NCBI RefSeq assembly: GCF_023231945.1
Contig: NZ_JAJLJH010000001.1
Span: 868,001-932,000, forward strand
Direction: 5' to 3'
DNA length: 64,000 bases
DNA from: Scleromatobacter humisilvae
GTDB taxonomy: Bacteria; Pseudomonadota; Gammaproteobacteria; Burkholderiales; Burkholderiaceae_C
Below are positions 43,719 through 52,067 of the stretch, in pieces. How positions within the stretch are numbered: position 1 is the first letter of the stretch; every line of letters begins with the position of its first letter. The notes beneath the pieces are model-generated. The model was not told where the DNA came from, did not search any database, and saw nothing but the letters and a program-made list of their open reading frames with translations. The position numbers and the translations under genes were made by a program.

Positions 43719-44630
43719 ATGTCCGCCGTCTCCCCGCCCTCGCCGCCGTCTTCTTCCTCGCAGGCGGTGACCATGGACTGGCGGCTGCTCGCCACCGGCG
43801 TCGCGACGATGGCCGCGGGCCTGGCGCTGCACCGCGACGCGGCGCTCAACGAATCGCTGTTCCATGCGGTCAACGCGTTCGGCCCGGCCGCGCCGGCGAC
43901 CTGGTCGATGCTCAGCGTGGCCGGCCTCGCGCTGTCGGCCTGGATCTACCTGACGGCCTTCGCCGAGGACGTGCCCGAGCGCGCCGCGCAGCTGCTGTGG
44001 GGCATCGTGCTGGGCGGGCTGACGGCCAGCTGGATCAAGCACCACGTCCCCTCGCCGCGCCCGTTCCTGGCGCTCGGCGCGGACCATCTCAACGTCGTCG
44101 GCGCGCCGCTGAGCGCGGGCTCGATGCCGTCGGGCCACAGCGCGATGGCCTTCGCGATGCTGGCGGTGCTGATCGCCGAGCGGCGCCGCTTCGGCGAGCG
44201 CGGCGCGGTCGACGGCTTCCTCACGTCGCGGCTCGGGCTGGCGCTGGTCGCGCTGCTGGCGTTCGGGATCGCGCTGTCGCGCCTGGCGGTCGGCGCGCAC
44301 TGGCCGGCCGACACGCTGGTCGGCGGCGGCCTGGGGCTGGTCTTCGGCACCCTCGCGCCGCACGCCTGGCCGGTCGGCGCGATGACGCGCCTGCTCTCGC
44401 GCCCGCTAGGACACCGCCTGATGGCCGCGGGCTTCGTCGCCTGCGCGTTCTGCATCGCCGCCACGCCGGGCGTGCTGGATGCCACCGGCCTGGTCGACAA
44501 GAAGTGGGCGCGCAACCTGCTGCCCGGCTATCCGCTGGCCTCGCCGTTGCAGATCGTGCTGGCGCTGGTCGCGCTGGTGGGCGTCGTGCGCTGGTGGCGC
44601 GCCAGCCTGCGCACGCCGGTCGCGGCATGA
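43719..44630 (+). CDS. PAP2-family membrane phosphatase
   Basis: Reads 303 aa; ATG 43773 (MDWRLLATG) is a possible shorter start that skips a Ser/Pro-rich tail. Complete PAP2 active site: KHHVPSPRP, PSGHS, and SRLAVGAHWPADTL, between five to six membrane helices. Relatives hydrolyse undecaprenyl pyrophosphate, phosphatidylglycerol phosphate or lipid A phosphate. C-terminal extension with two more helices and VDKKWARNLLPGYPL. First gene of an envelope operon ending at 50331, which also ends in a PAP2 gene. Confidence 0.9.
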   Translation: MSAVSPPSPPSSSSQAVTMDWRLLATGVATMAAGLALHRDAALNESLFHAVNAFGPAAPATWSMLSVAGLALSAWIYLTAFAEDVPERAAQLLWGIVLGGLTASWIKHHVPSPRPFLALGADHLNVVGAPLSAGSMPSGHSAMAFAMLAVLIAERRRFGERGAVDGFLTSRLGLALVALLAFGIALSRLAVGAHWPADTLVGGGLGLVFGTLAPHAWPVGAMTRLLSRPLGHRLMAAGFVACAFCIAATPGVLDATGLVDKKWARNLLPGYPLASPLQIVLALVALVGVVRWWRASLRTPVAA

Positions 44631-44648
44631 CCAACTCCCGTTGACGCG

Positions 44649-45674
44649 ATGACCCGCACCCGCTGGATCGCCGTGGCCAGCATCGTCGCCGGCGTCGCGG
44701 TGCTGGCGCTTCTGGTGGCCTTGACGCCCTGGCGCCTGCTGGCCGAGCGCGTGGCCACGGTGCCCTGGCCGGGCTGGGTCGGCGCGACGCTGGGCATGAG
44801 CGCCACCTACGCGCTGCGCGCCGGCCGGCTGCGCGCCGAGTGGCTGTGGAAGCTGCGCACGCTGAACCTCGGCTATCGCGAGTGCCTGCAGATCACGCTG
44901 CTGCACAACGCCGCCATCAACATCCTGCCGATGCGCTCGGGCGAGGCGAGCTACTCGTTCCTGCTGCACCGGCGCTGGGGTGTCGGACTCGGCGACGCCA
45001 CCGCCAGCCTGCTGTGGCTGCGGCTGCAGGACATGATGGTGCTGGGCGTGCTCGGGATCGCGATCCTGGTGCCGGCGCCGCTGCCATGGCGCATCGGCTG
45101 CGCCATCGCGGCGATCGCCGCCGCCGCCACGCTGCTGCCGGCGCTGGTGCGCCGCGTGCACGTGCGCGCCCGCTGGGCCCGCGCACGGGCGCACGGGGCC
45201 GCGTCCGCGCGGCGCGCGAAGGTCTGGGGCCTGACGGCCAAGGTCGCCGCGGCCTTCCGCGCGGCGCGCGGCGGGCTGCCGGCCTGGGGCTTCGCGATCG
45301 CCAACTGGGTGCTCAAGCTGAGCATCGTCGGCGTGCTGCTGACGATGCTGGCCAACATCCCGGCCGGCGCGGGCTTCTGCGGTGCGCTCGGCGGCGAGCT
45401 CGCCGGCGTGCTGCCGCTGCAGGCGCCCGCGGGCGTGGGCACCTACGAGGCCGGCGTCGCGCTCGGCACGCAGGCGCGCCACGCCAAGATCGTCGCGGCC
45501 GCGGCCAGCGCCGCGCCGGCCGAGCAGGTTCGCGCCGCAAACACCGACAATGGCCGCCTGATCTTCGGCGCCGCGCTGGCCGTCCACGCCCTGATGCTCG
45601 TGGTGGCCCTCGCCACCGCCCTCGCCTTTTCCCTGATCGTGCGCCCGTCGCGGGCGCCAGAAAGCAATCCATGA
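44649..45674 (+). CDS. UPF0104 / AglD-like lysylphosphatidylglycerol synthase transmembrane protein
   Basis: Reads 341 aa with about seven or eight membrane helices. It matches the flippase-like transmembrane family (UPF0104): the NLGYRECLQITLLHNAAINILPMRSGEASYSFLL block and a late LQAPAGVGTYEAGVALG. Family members are often beside polyprenyl-phosphate glycosyltransferases and are thought to flip or help transfer lipid-linked sugars. Its stop codon overlaps the start of the GT2 gene (ATGA). Confidence 0.87.
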   Translation: MTRTRWIAVASIVAGVAVLALLVALTPWRLLAERVATVPWPGWVGATLGMSATYALRAGRLRAEWLWKLRTLNLGYRECLQITLLHNAAINILPMRSGEASYSFLLHRRWGVGLGDATASLLWLRLQDMMVLGVLGIAILVPAPLPWRIGCAIAAIAAAATLLPALVRRVHVRARWARARAHGAASARRAKVWGLTAKVAAAFRAARGGLPAWGFAIANWVLKLSIVGVLLTMLANIPAGAGFCGALGGELAGVLPLQAPAGVGTYEAGVALGTQARHAKIVAAAASAAPAEQVRAANTDNGRLIFGAALAVHALMLVVALATALAFSLIVRPSRAPESNP

Positions 45675-46792
45675 CCGCAAGTTCCACCGGAGAGCACTAC
45701 CTGCCCTCGGCGTCGCTTCCGGCGGCCGACGTCGGCGGTGCCCATGTCGACAGCCCGTCCAACGCGTTCGGCGTGCGCGGCGCGCTCGATGTCGACGGCG
45801 TGCCGTTCCACCGCCTGTCGGTCGTGGTGCCGATGTACAACGAGATCGAGAACGCCGCGCCGCTGATCGACGAGGTGCAGGCCGCGCTCGCGGACTACCC
45901 GTTCCCGTGGGAGTTGCTGGTGGTCGACGACGGCAGCCGCGACGGCACCGGCCAGAAGCTCGAGTCGCACGGCGCGACGATCGGCCCGCACATCCGCGTG
46001 ATCCGCCTGTGGCGCAACTTCCGCCAGACGGCCGCGATGCAGGCCGGCATCGACGCGGCGCGCGGTGACGTCATCGTCACGATGGACGGCGACCTGCAGA
46101 ACGACCCGCGCGACATCCCCAAGCTCGTCGCGCGCCTGCTGCAGGGCGACCTCGACTTCGTCGCCGGCTGGCGCAAGGATCGCCAGGACGGCTTCTGGCT
46201 GCGCAAGTTCCCGTCGAAGATCGCCAACGCGCTGATCCGCAAGTCCACCGGCCTGCAGTTCAACGACCTCGGCTGCAGCCTGAAGGCCTTCCGCGGCTCG
46301 GTGCTGCGCGAGGTGCGACTGTACGGCGAGATGCACCGCTTCATCCCGGCGTGGCTGGCCACGGTGACCTCGCCGGCGCGCATGGACGAGGTGCCGGTGC
46401 ACCACCGCGCCCGCGTGGCGGGGACCTCGAAGTACGGCCTGTCGCGCACCTTCCGCGTGATCACCGACCTGCTGTCGATGCACTTCTTCCTGAACTACGG
46501 CACGCGGCCGGGGCACTTCTTCGGCGGCATCGGGCTGTTCGTCGGCAGCGTCGGCGGGCTGATCCTGGCCTGGCTCGCGGCGTGCAAGTTCATCCTCGGG
46601 CAGTCCATCGGCGGACGTCCGCTGCTGACCCTCGGCTTCTTCATGGTGATCGCCGGATTGCAACTTTTGCTCACCGGCGTGCTCGCCGAGTTGCTGATCC
46701 GCATCTACTATGACGGTCGCCACGCCCAGCCCTACCATCATGGCAACGGCGCCAAGCCGTCCGACGATGCCGGCTGGCATTCCGTTCGATAA
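45671..46792 (+). CDS. GT2 polyprenyl-phosphate glycosyltransferase (DPM1/GtrB/ArnC-like)
   Basis: Reads 373 aa. Starts with about 45 polar residues, then the GT-A domain: LSVVVPMYNEIENAAPLIDE, LLVVDDGSRDGT, and the DxD region VIVTMDGDLQNDPRDIPKL. QRDR-like RIDKRQDGFWLRKFPSK is followed by two C-terminal membrane helices (FFGGIGLFVGSVGGLILAW and LLTLGFFMVIAGLQLLLTGVL). This is the layout of enzymes that load a sugar onto undecaprenyl phosphate. Upstream overlap of 4 bases with the flippase-like gene; the GT39 gene follows 45 bases later and would use the product as donor. Confidence 0.9.
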   Translation: MTASSTGEHYLPSASLPAADVGGAHVDSPSNAFGVRGALDVDGVPFHRLSVVVPMYNEIENAAPLIDEVQAALADYPFPWELLVVDDGSRDGTGQKLESHGATIGPHIRVIRLWRNFRQTAAMQAGIDAARGDVIVTMDGDLQNDPRDIPKLVARLLQGDLDFVAGWRKDRQDGFWLRKFPSKIANALIRKSTGLQFNDLGCSLKAFRGSVLREVRLYGEMHRFIPAWLATVTSPARMDEVPVHHRARVAGTSKYGLSRTFRVITDLLSMHFFLNYGTRPGHFFGGIGLFVGSVGGLILAWLAACKFILGQSIGGRPLLTLGFFMVIAGLQLLLTGVLAELLIRIYYDGRHAQPYHHGNGAKPSDDAGWHSVR

Positions 46793-46837
46793 GTTTCCCT
46801 GAAGTCGCGACGCCTCACACTCTCACCGAAACCGTCG

Positions 46838-49579
46838 ATGTCGGCCCTGCCCCCGCCTCCGCCCTCGTCTCCGCCATCCGGCCCGGCGCCCGCGCCGGCG
46901 CCCAAGCCCCCCGCGCCGCCGCCGGCCGATCCGCCGGCGTTGATGCCCTACGACGACCTGTTCGGATCCGAGGAACGCGCCCCCGAGGCGCCGCCGAACC
47001 TCACGTTCAACGTCGCGGCCGCGCCGCTGCCGGCGCCGGCACCGCGTTCGCCGGGCGCGTCCAAGCCGCCGGTCGACGTCGACGTTCCCGGCGTCGTCGT
47101 CGGCGACGCGCCGCCCGTCTGGGTGCCGCCGCGGCCGGCGGACGAGCCGCCGGATCCGATCCTGAAGTCGCCCGTCGCGCCCGCGCAACCGCCGAAGCCT
47201 TTCACCGCCGCGCCGCCGCCGCCGCGCTCGCCCCGGTCCATCTCCGAGCTGATGGAGACCGCCGGCAAGCCGCCCAAGGACGACGAGGATTCCAGGCCGT
47301 CCGAGCCTCAGATGTGGTCGGCCCAGGATGCGCAGGCCGGCAAGGCTCCCCCGGTGACCCGGCTGTCGCAGCCGCCGGCGCGCGCGCCCGGCCCCGCGCA
47401 GCCGGCGCCCAAGTCGATCTCCGAGCTGATGCAGACGGTCAAGCCGCCGCCGCCGCCGCGCGCGGCGCCCGCCGCGCCGCAGCAGCCGCAGTTGCCACTC
47501 ACGCCGCAGCCGCCGGCGCGCACGCCGTCGTTCGACCGCATCGCCCCTGCGCCGGTGCGCACGCCGCCGCCGTCGGCCGCGGAACACCGCGCCTCGCGCC
47601 CGATCCCGCTGACGGCGCTGACGCCCGACGACGAGGACGACTTCGCCCGCGCCTTCGCGTCCGACGACGACGAGACGGTGGTGATGTCTGGCGGCCACTC
47701 GGCCTCGCCCGAGGCCGACACGGTCATCGCGGTGGCCGCGCCGATGCGCCGCGCCAACGACTCGCGGCCGTCGCTGCGCTTCCTGGGAATGCTGATGACG
47801 GTGCTGCTGGCGCTGTGGATCGCGCGCCTGGGCGCGGCGCCGCTGTTCGACGTCGACGAGGGCGCGTTCGCCGAGGCCACGCGAGAGCTGACGGTCGGCC
47901 ACGACTGGGGCAGCACGACGCTCAACGGCGTCGACCGCTTCGACAAGCCGATCCTGATCTACTGGTTCCAGGCGATCAGCCTGAAGATGTTCGGGCTCAA
48001 CGAATTCGCCGTGCGCCTGCCGTCGGCGCTGTGCGCGTTCCTGTGGTGCCTGGCCATCGGGCATTTCGCGTGGCGGCGCTTCGGACCGCAGGCGGCGATC
48101 GCCGCCGCGGGCATCCTCGCCACCAGCCTCGGGCCGATGCTGATCGGCCGCGCGGCCACGGCCGACGCGCTGCTGAACCTGCTGCTGACGATCTCCACGC
48201 TCGACCTGTGGCGCCACCTCGAGAACGGCCGCGACGGGCCGCGGCGGCGCGCGTTCGCCTGGATCGGCCTGGGCCTGCTCGCCAAGGGGCCGGTCGCGCT
48301 GCTGATCCCCGCGGCGGCTGCCGGCCTGTGGCTGCTGTCCAACCGCGACCGCTCGCGCCTGCAGCGGCTGGTGAGCGACCCGACGGCCTGGGCGCTGATG
48401 GTGTGCATCGCGGCGCCCTGGTACATCTACGCCGTCGCGCGCCACGGCATGGCGTTCGTCGACGGTTTCCTGCTGCACCACAACCTGCAGCGCTTCACCG
48501 GCTCGCTGGAAGGCCACGCCGGCAGCCTGTTCTACTACCTCGAGGTGCTGCCCGTCGCGATGATGCCGTGGTCGCCGCTGCTGGTGCCCATCGCGCTGCG
48601 CCTGCGCGTGCGCTGGCGCGAGCCGGTCAACCGCTTCATGCTGCTGTGGCTGGCCTTCGTCGTGGTGTTCTTCTCGCTGTCGGGCACGAAGCTGCCGCAC
48701 TACGTGCTGTACGGCTTCACGCCGCTGATGCTGCTGGCCGCGCAGGAGCTGGTGGGCGCCAAGTGGCCGACGCGGCTGGCCTTGTGCGTCACCATCATCG
48801 GCGTCGTCGCGCTCGGCGCCGCGCTGCCGTGGATCGCGCACACGCTGGCCGCCACCACGCGCGACCCGCTGTACCAGACGCTGCTCCAGACCGCGCCGCC
48901 CGCGCCGTGGATCTGGATCTGCGTGCCGGTGGGCCTGCTGGTCTTCGCGCTGACGATCTGGGTGCCCAACGTGCGCCACTACATCACCGAGTCCGACGGC
49001 GCGGTCTTCGCGGGCCTGCTGGCCGCCGGCTGGCTGGTGCTGGCCGCGCTGCCGTGGCTCGCGCAGACGCTGCAGGATCCGATCCGCACGCTGGCGCGCA
49101 CGGTGCCGATCGCGCAGATGACGCTGGTCGACAAGCAGCCCGTCGTGCAGTGGCGGCTGCAGCAGCCGAGCCTGGCGTTCTACCTCAACCAGCCGGCCAG
49201 GTACCTGCCCGACACCGATCCGGCCAACGGCGAGTGGGCGTTGACGCGCATCGACCGCGTCAAGCCGGACGAACTCGCCAAGCTGGAAGTGGTGCAGCAG
49301 CTGCGCGGCTATGCGCTGGTGCGGCCGGCGCACGCGGCGTCCGAGCCGCTGTCCATCCTCGGCGCGCAGCAGACGGCGGCGCAGGCCGCGAGCGAGGCCG
49401 CGTCGGCGCAGGCCCTGGCCCTGGCGGCGGCGAAGCTGGCGGCGCAGGCCGCCGAGGCGGCGAGCGCGGCATCGGCCGCTGCCGCCGCGAAGCTGGCCCC
49501 GCCGGCGGCCGCGCCCGCGCCGGTCGCGGCACCGGCGCCGGTCGCGCATCCGGCGAACCCGGCGAAGAAGTCGAAGTGA
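46838..49579 (+). CDS. GT39 (ArnT/PMT-like) glycosyltransferase with long disordered N-terminal extension
   Basis: Membrane transferase that moves a sugar from a polyprenyl-phosphate donor to lipid A, another lipid or protein. Reads 913 aa. The conserved region starts about residue 313 (FLGMLMTVLLALWIARLG) with periplasmic DVDEGAFAEATRELTVGHDW (the metal/donor DE motif) and FDKPILIYWFQAISLKMFG. Before it is a 310-residue Pro/Ala-rich tract, probably cytosolic and disordered, that contains SISELMET (134-141), SISELMQT (193-200) and MPYDDLFGSEE (36-46). The C-terminus (about 75 residues) is an Ala-rich helix with a Lys tail. ArnT proteins are normally about 550 aa. Confidence 0.88.
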   Translation: MSALPPPPPSSPPSGPAPAPAPKPPAPPPADPPALMPYDDLFGSEERAPEAPPNLTFNVAAAPLPAPAPRSPGASKPPVDVDVPGVVVGDAPPVWVPPRPADEPPDPILKSPVAPAQPPKPFTAAPPPPRSPRSISELMETAGKPPKDDEDSRPSEPQMWSAQDAQAGKAPPVTRLSQPPARAPGPAQPAPKSISELMQTVKPPPPPRAAPAAPQQPQLPLTPQPPARTPSFDRIAPAPVRTPPPSAAEHRASRPIPLTALTPDDEDDFARAFASDDDETVVMSGGHSASPEADTVIAVAAPMRRANDSRPSLRFLGMLMTVLLALWIARLGAAPLFDVDEGAFAEATRELTVGHDWGSTTLNGVDRFDKPILIYWFQAISLKMFGLNEFAVRLPSALCAFLWCLAIGHFAWRRFGPQAAIAAAGILATSLGPMLIGRAATADALLNLLLTISTLDLWRHLENGRDGPRRRAFAWIGLGLLAKGPVALLIPAAAAGLWLLSNRDRSRLQRLVSDPTAWALMVCIAAPWYIYAVARHGMAFVDGFLLHHNLQRFTGSLEGHAGSLFYYLEVLPVAMMPWSPLLVPIALRLRVRWREPVNRFMLLWLAFVVVFFSLSGTKLPHYVLYGFTPLMLLAAQELVGAKWPTRLALCVTIIGVVALGAALPWIAHTLAATTRDPLYQTLLQTAPPAPWIWICVPVGLLVFALTIWVPNVRHYITESDGAVFAGLLAAGWLVLAALPWLAQTLQDPIRTLARTVPIAQMTLVDKQPVVQWRLQQPSLAFYLNQPARYLPDTDPANGEWALTRIDRVKPDELAKLEVVQQLRGYALVRPAHAASEPLSILGAQQTAAQAASEAASAQALALAAAKLAAQAAEAASAASAAAAAKLAPPAAAPAPVAAPAPVAHPANPAKKSK

Positions 49580-50331
49580 CCGAAGCCTCGCCCGGGCGCG
49601 CGGCTCGCCGCGGCTGGCGCGCGCGCAACAAGGCCGGCTGGATCGGCCTGACGCTCGCGCTGCTGCTCGCGTGGATCTTCACGGTCTGGCCGCAGTTCGA
49701 CCTGTGGGTCAGCGGGCTGTTCCACGACGCCAACGGCGGCTTCATCGGCGACCGCTATGCGCCGGTGCGCCTGATCTATCACGGCATCCCGAACTCGGGG
49801 ATCGCCTACGCCGTCATCGGCCTCGTCGTGATCGTCGTGTCGCTGTGGCGCCCGCATCCGGTCGGCGGACGCTGGTCGCGCCGGCTCGCGGCGCTGGCCT
49901 GGGTCAGCATCCTCGGCTCGGGGCTGGTCGTCAACGCCGGCCTGAAGGAATACTGGGGCCGCGCGCGGCCGGTGCAGGTCAGCGAGTTCGGCGGCAAGCA
50001 GCACTTCTCGCCGGCGCTCGTGCCCGCCGACCAGTGCAAGCACAACTGCTCCTTCGTCAGCGGCCACGCGACGTCCGGCTTCATCCTGATGGCCGTCGGC
50101 CTCATGGGCAGCGTCGCGACGCGGCGGCGCTGGCTGTGGATCGGGCTGGCCTGGGGCGCGATCGTCAGCCTGGCGCGCATCGCCGAGGGCGGCCATTTCC
50201 TCAGCGACACGCTGTTCGCCGGCCTGGCCGTGTGGGGCAGCGGCTGGCTGATCCGCGAGCTGTGGCTGCGGCACGTGGCCCTGCGATGGCGACGCGCGCG
50301 ACGACGACGCGAGGCGCTCGCGGCAAAATGA
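49576..50331 (+). CDS. PAP2-family phosphatase (lipid A / undecaprenyl phosphatase type)
   Basis: Reads 251 aa from a GTG that overlaps the GT39 stop codon (GTGA), so the two are coupled. PAP2 active-site motifs: NAGLKEYWGRARPVQ, SGHATSG and SLARIAEGGHFLSDTL, between about six helices. A cysteine pair (ADQCKHNCSF) lies in the large periplasmic loop near the second motif. In gammaproteobacteria such enzymes (LpxE/LpxT/PgpB groups) adjust lipid A or carrier phosphates. Last gene of the operon. Confidence 0.9.
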   Translation: MTEASPGRAARRGWRARNKAGWIGLTLALLLAWIFTVWPQFDLWVSGLFHDANGGFIGDRYAPVRLIYHGIPNSGIAYAVIGLVVIVVSLWRPHPVGGRWSRRLAALAWVSILGSGLVVNAGLKEYWGRARPVQVSEFGGKQHFSPALVPADQCKHNCSFVSGHATSGFILMAVGLMGSVATRRRWLWIGLAWGAIVSLARIAEGGHFLSDTLFAGLAVWGSGWLIRELWLRHVALRWRRARRRREALAAK

Positions 50332-50333
50332 AC

Positions 50334-50360
50334 AACGGCGACCCGCGGGTCGCCGTTTTT
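50334..50360. terminator. Bidirectional intrinsic terminator
   Basis: Perfect 12-base inverted repeat AACGGCGACCCG/CGGGTCGCCGTT with T-run TTTTT on the plus strand. On the minus strand it ends in TTGTTCATTTT, so it can also serve the convergent PagL-like gene. Confidence 0.88.
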
Positions 50361-50379
50361 CATTCGAGAGTTCGCGCGC

Positions 50380-51063
50380 TCAGGGCGTCCACTCGAGCGC
50401 GATGCCCTTGAAGTCGACCGCGGCGTTGGGCGTCTTGATCGACAGGTTGCTGATGTGGCGGAACGCGAAGCCCGCGCGCCAGTGGCCGTCGGCGCTGCTG
50501 ACGCCGATGCCGAAGTGGTCGGAGAACTGGAACTCGGTGCTCTTCTGGCGATCGCCGATGCTGGGCTCGCTGAGGAAGGCCGGGCCGATGCCGAACTCGA
50601 GATCCAGCCGCGTGCCCTGCGACACCGGGTAGCGCCAGTGCATCATCGGCACGAAGGCGACGTCGAAGGCGTCGTGGTGGTAGAGGCTGTCGGACTTGGC
50701 CTGCCACGCGCCGACCGAGATCACGGGCGACATGTCCAGCGAGAACGGGCCGACGTCGGTCAGCTGGCATTCGTGGCGCTCGACGCCGATCGATTCGTAC
50801 GTCAGCTCCGAGTCCTTGCCGGCCGCCACGCGGCCGCCCCAGGCGTCGTTGCCGCGCTGGCCGTGGGCCAGGCAGCCGAAGAACGGCGAGCCCTTGAGCG
50901 CCGCGACCGTCCAGGTGGCGATCGTGCCGGCGATGGCCGTGTTCTTCAGCGCGGTGCCGGCGCCGGTCTCGGCGTGCACGGGCGCGGCGGCCGCGAGGGC
51001 CAGCGCGAGCGTCAGGCCCGCGGCCCGCCGCGAGCTGTGGGGAGCGGTGGTGTTCGAATGCAT
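50380..51063 (-). CDS. pagL: PagL-like lipid A 3-O-deacylase
   Basis: Outer-membrane beta-barrel acyloxyacyl hydrolase that removes the 3-linked acyl chain of lipid A. Reads 227 aa from the ATG at 51063. Signal peptide (GLTLALALAAAAPVHA). Alternating strands end with WRAGFAFRHISNLSIKTPN: the H-x-S-N of the PagL active site (His and Ser catalytic), followed by the acidic residue in GIALEW; the C-terminus is Trp-Thr-Pro. An insert of about 50 residues (GSPFFGCLAHG ... HECQLTDVG) with two cysteines is unusual for PagL. Divergent from the two acyltransferases. Confidence 0.82.
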   Translation of the reverse strand: MHSNTTAPHSSRRAAGLTLALALAAAAPVHAETGAGTALKNTAIAGTIATWTVAALKGSPFFGCLAHGQRGNDAWGGRVAAGKDSELTYESIGVERHECQLTDVGPFSLDMSPVISVGAWQAKSDSLYHHDAFDVAFVPMMHWRYPVSQGTRLDLEFGIGPAFLSEPSIGDRQKSTEFQFSDHFGIGVSSADGHWRAGFAFRHISNLSIKTPNAAVDFKGIALEWTP

Positions 51064-51182
51064 CCCGCGACTGTAGCGCGGCAGCGGGATATCCCTGCTG
51101 GCGGACCGGCGACCCCGTCGGCGCCGCGCGACAGCGATGCCGCCGCTGCGGGGATAATCGCCGACCACTTTCGTCACACTCC

Positions 51183-52067
51183 ATGTTCCTGGTTCGCTGG
51201 ATCTCCGGTTGGCCCCTGCGCCTGCTGCACGCCGTCGGTGGGGGCCTGGGCTGGCTCGTGTGGCTGCTGTCGCCCACGTACCGCCGCCGCCTGCGCACGA
51301 ACGCCGACCTGGCGGGCGTGCCCGCGAGCGCGCGGCGCCGGTCCATTGCCGAATCCGGCCGCATGGTGGCCGAGACGCCGTGGCTGTGGCTGCGCGCGAC
51401 GAACGACGACCTGGTGCGCAAGGTCACCTGGCGCAACCCCGAGGCGCTGGAGGCGGCGATCGCCGAACGCCGGCCGCTGGTGATCCTGACGCCGCACATG
51501 GGCAGCTTCGAAGTGGCCGCGCGTGCGTACACGGCGCGCTTCGGCCACCTTCAGCCGGTCACCGTGCTGTACCGGCCGGCTCGCCAGCGCGCGCTGCGCG
51601 AGTTCCAGGAACAGGCGCGCAGGCGTCCGACGATGCCCACCGCCCCCGCCAGCCTGGCCGGCGTCCGCCAGATGCTGCGCGCGCTGAAGAAGCGCGAGTC
51701 GGTGGGCCTGCTGCCCGACCAGGTGCCGCCGGACGGCCAGGGCGTCTGGGCGCCGTTCTTCGGCCAGCCGGCCTACACGATGACGCTGGCCGCGCGCCTG
51801 ACGCAGCAGACCGGCGCGCACTGCACGGTGCTGCGCTGCGAGCGCCTGCCGCGCGGTGCCGGCTACGTGATCCACTCGTCCGAACTCGTGCGGCCGCTGC
51901 CCGCCGGCACCGACGCCGCGTCGCAGCTCGAGGCCGCGACCATCATCAACGAGACGATGGAGCAGGTCATCCTGAGCGATCCCGGTCAATACCTGTGGGG
52001 GTACAACCGCTACAAGCCTCCGCGCGCCGCCGACATCCCCGAAACCCGCGCTGAAGGAAACGAATGA
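51183..52067 (+). CDS. LpxL-family lipid A acyltransferase (first copy)
   Basis: Late acyltransferase that adds a secondary acyl chain to lipid A. Reads 294 aa with one N-terminal membrane anchor (LLHAVGGGLGWLVWLL). The catalytic HX4E motif reads HMGSFE (about residue 107). VGLLPDQVPPDGQGVWAPFFGQPAYT is the family's substrate-binding stretch. C-terminal QYLWGYNRYKPP. Overlaps the next gene by 4 bases. Confidence 0.93.
   Translation: MFLVRWISGWPLRLLHAVGGGLGWLVWLLSPTYRRRLRTNADLAGVPASARRRSIAESGRMVAETPWLWLRATNDDLVRKVTWRNPEALEAAIAERRPLVILTPHMGSFEVAARAYTARFGHLQPVTVLYRPARQRALREFQEQARRRPTMPTAPASLAGVRQMLRALKKRESVGLLPDQVPPDGQGVWAPFFGQPAYTMTLAARLTQQTGAHCTVLRCERLPRGAGYVIHSSELVRPLPAGTDAASQLEAATIINETMEQVILSDPGQYLWGYNRYKPPRAADIPETRAEGNE

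Noticed and set aside
46823-49549. Very long antisense frame (about 900 codons) over the GT39 gene
   Set aside because: Arg/Gly/His-rich translation without domains, explained by GC-biased third positions opposite a real gene.
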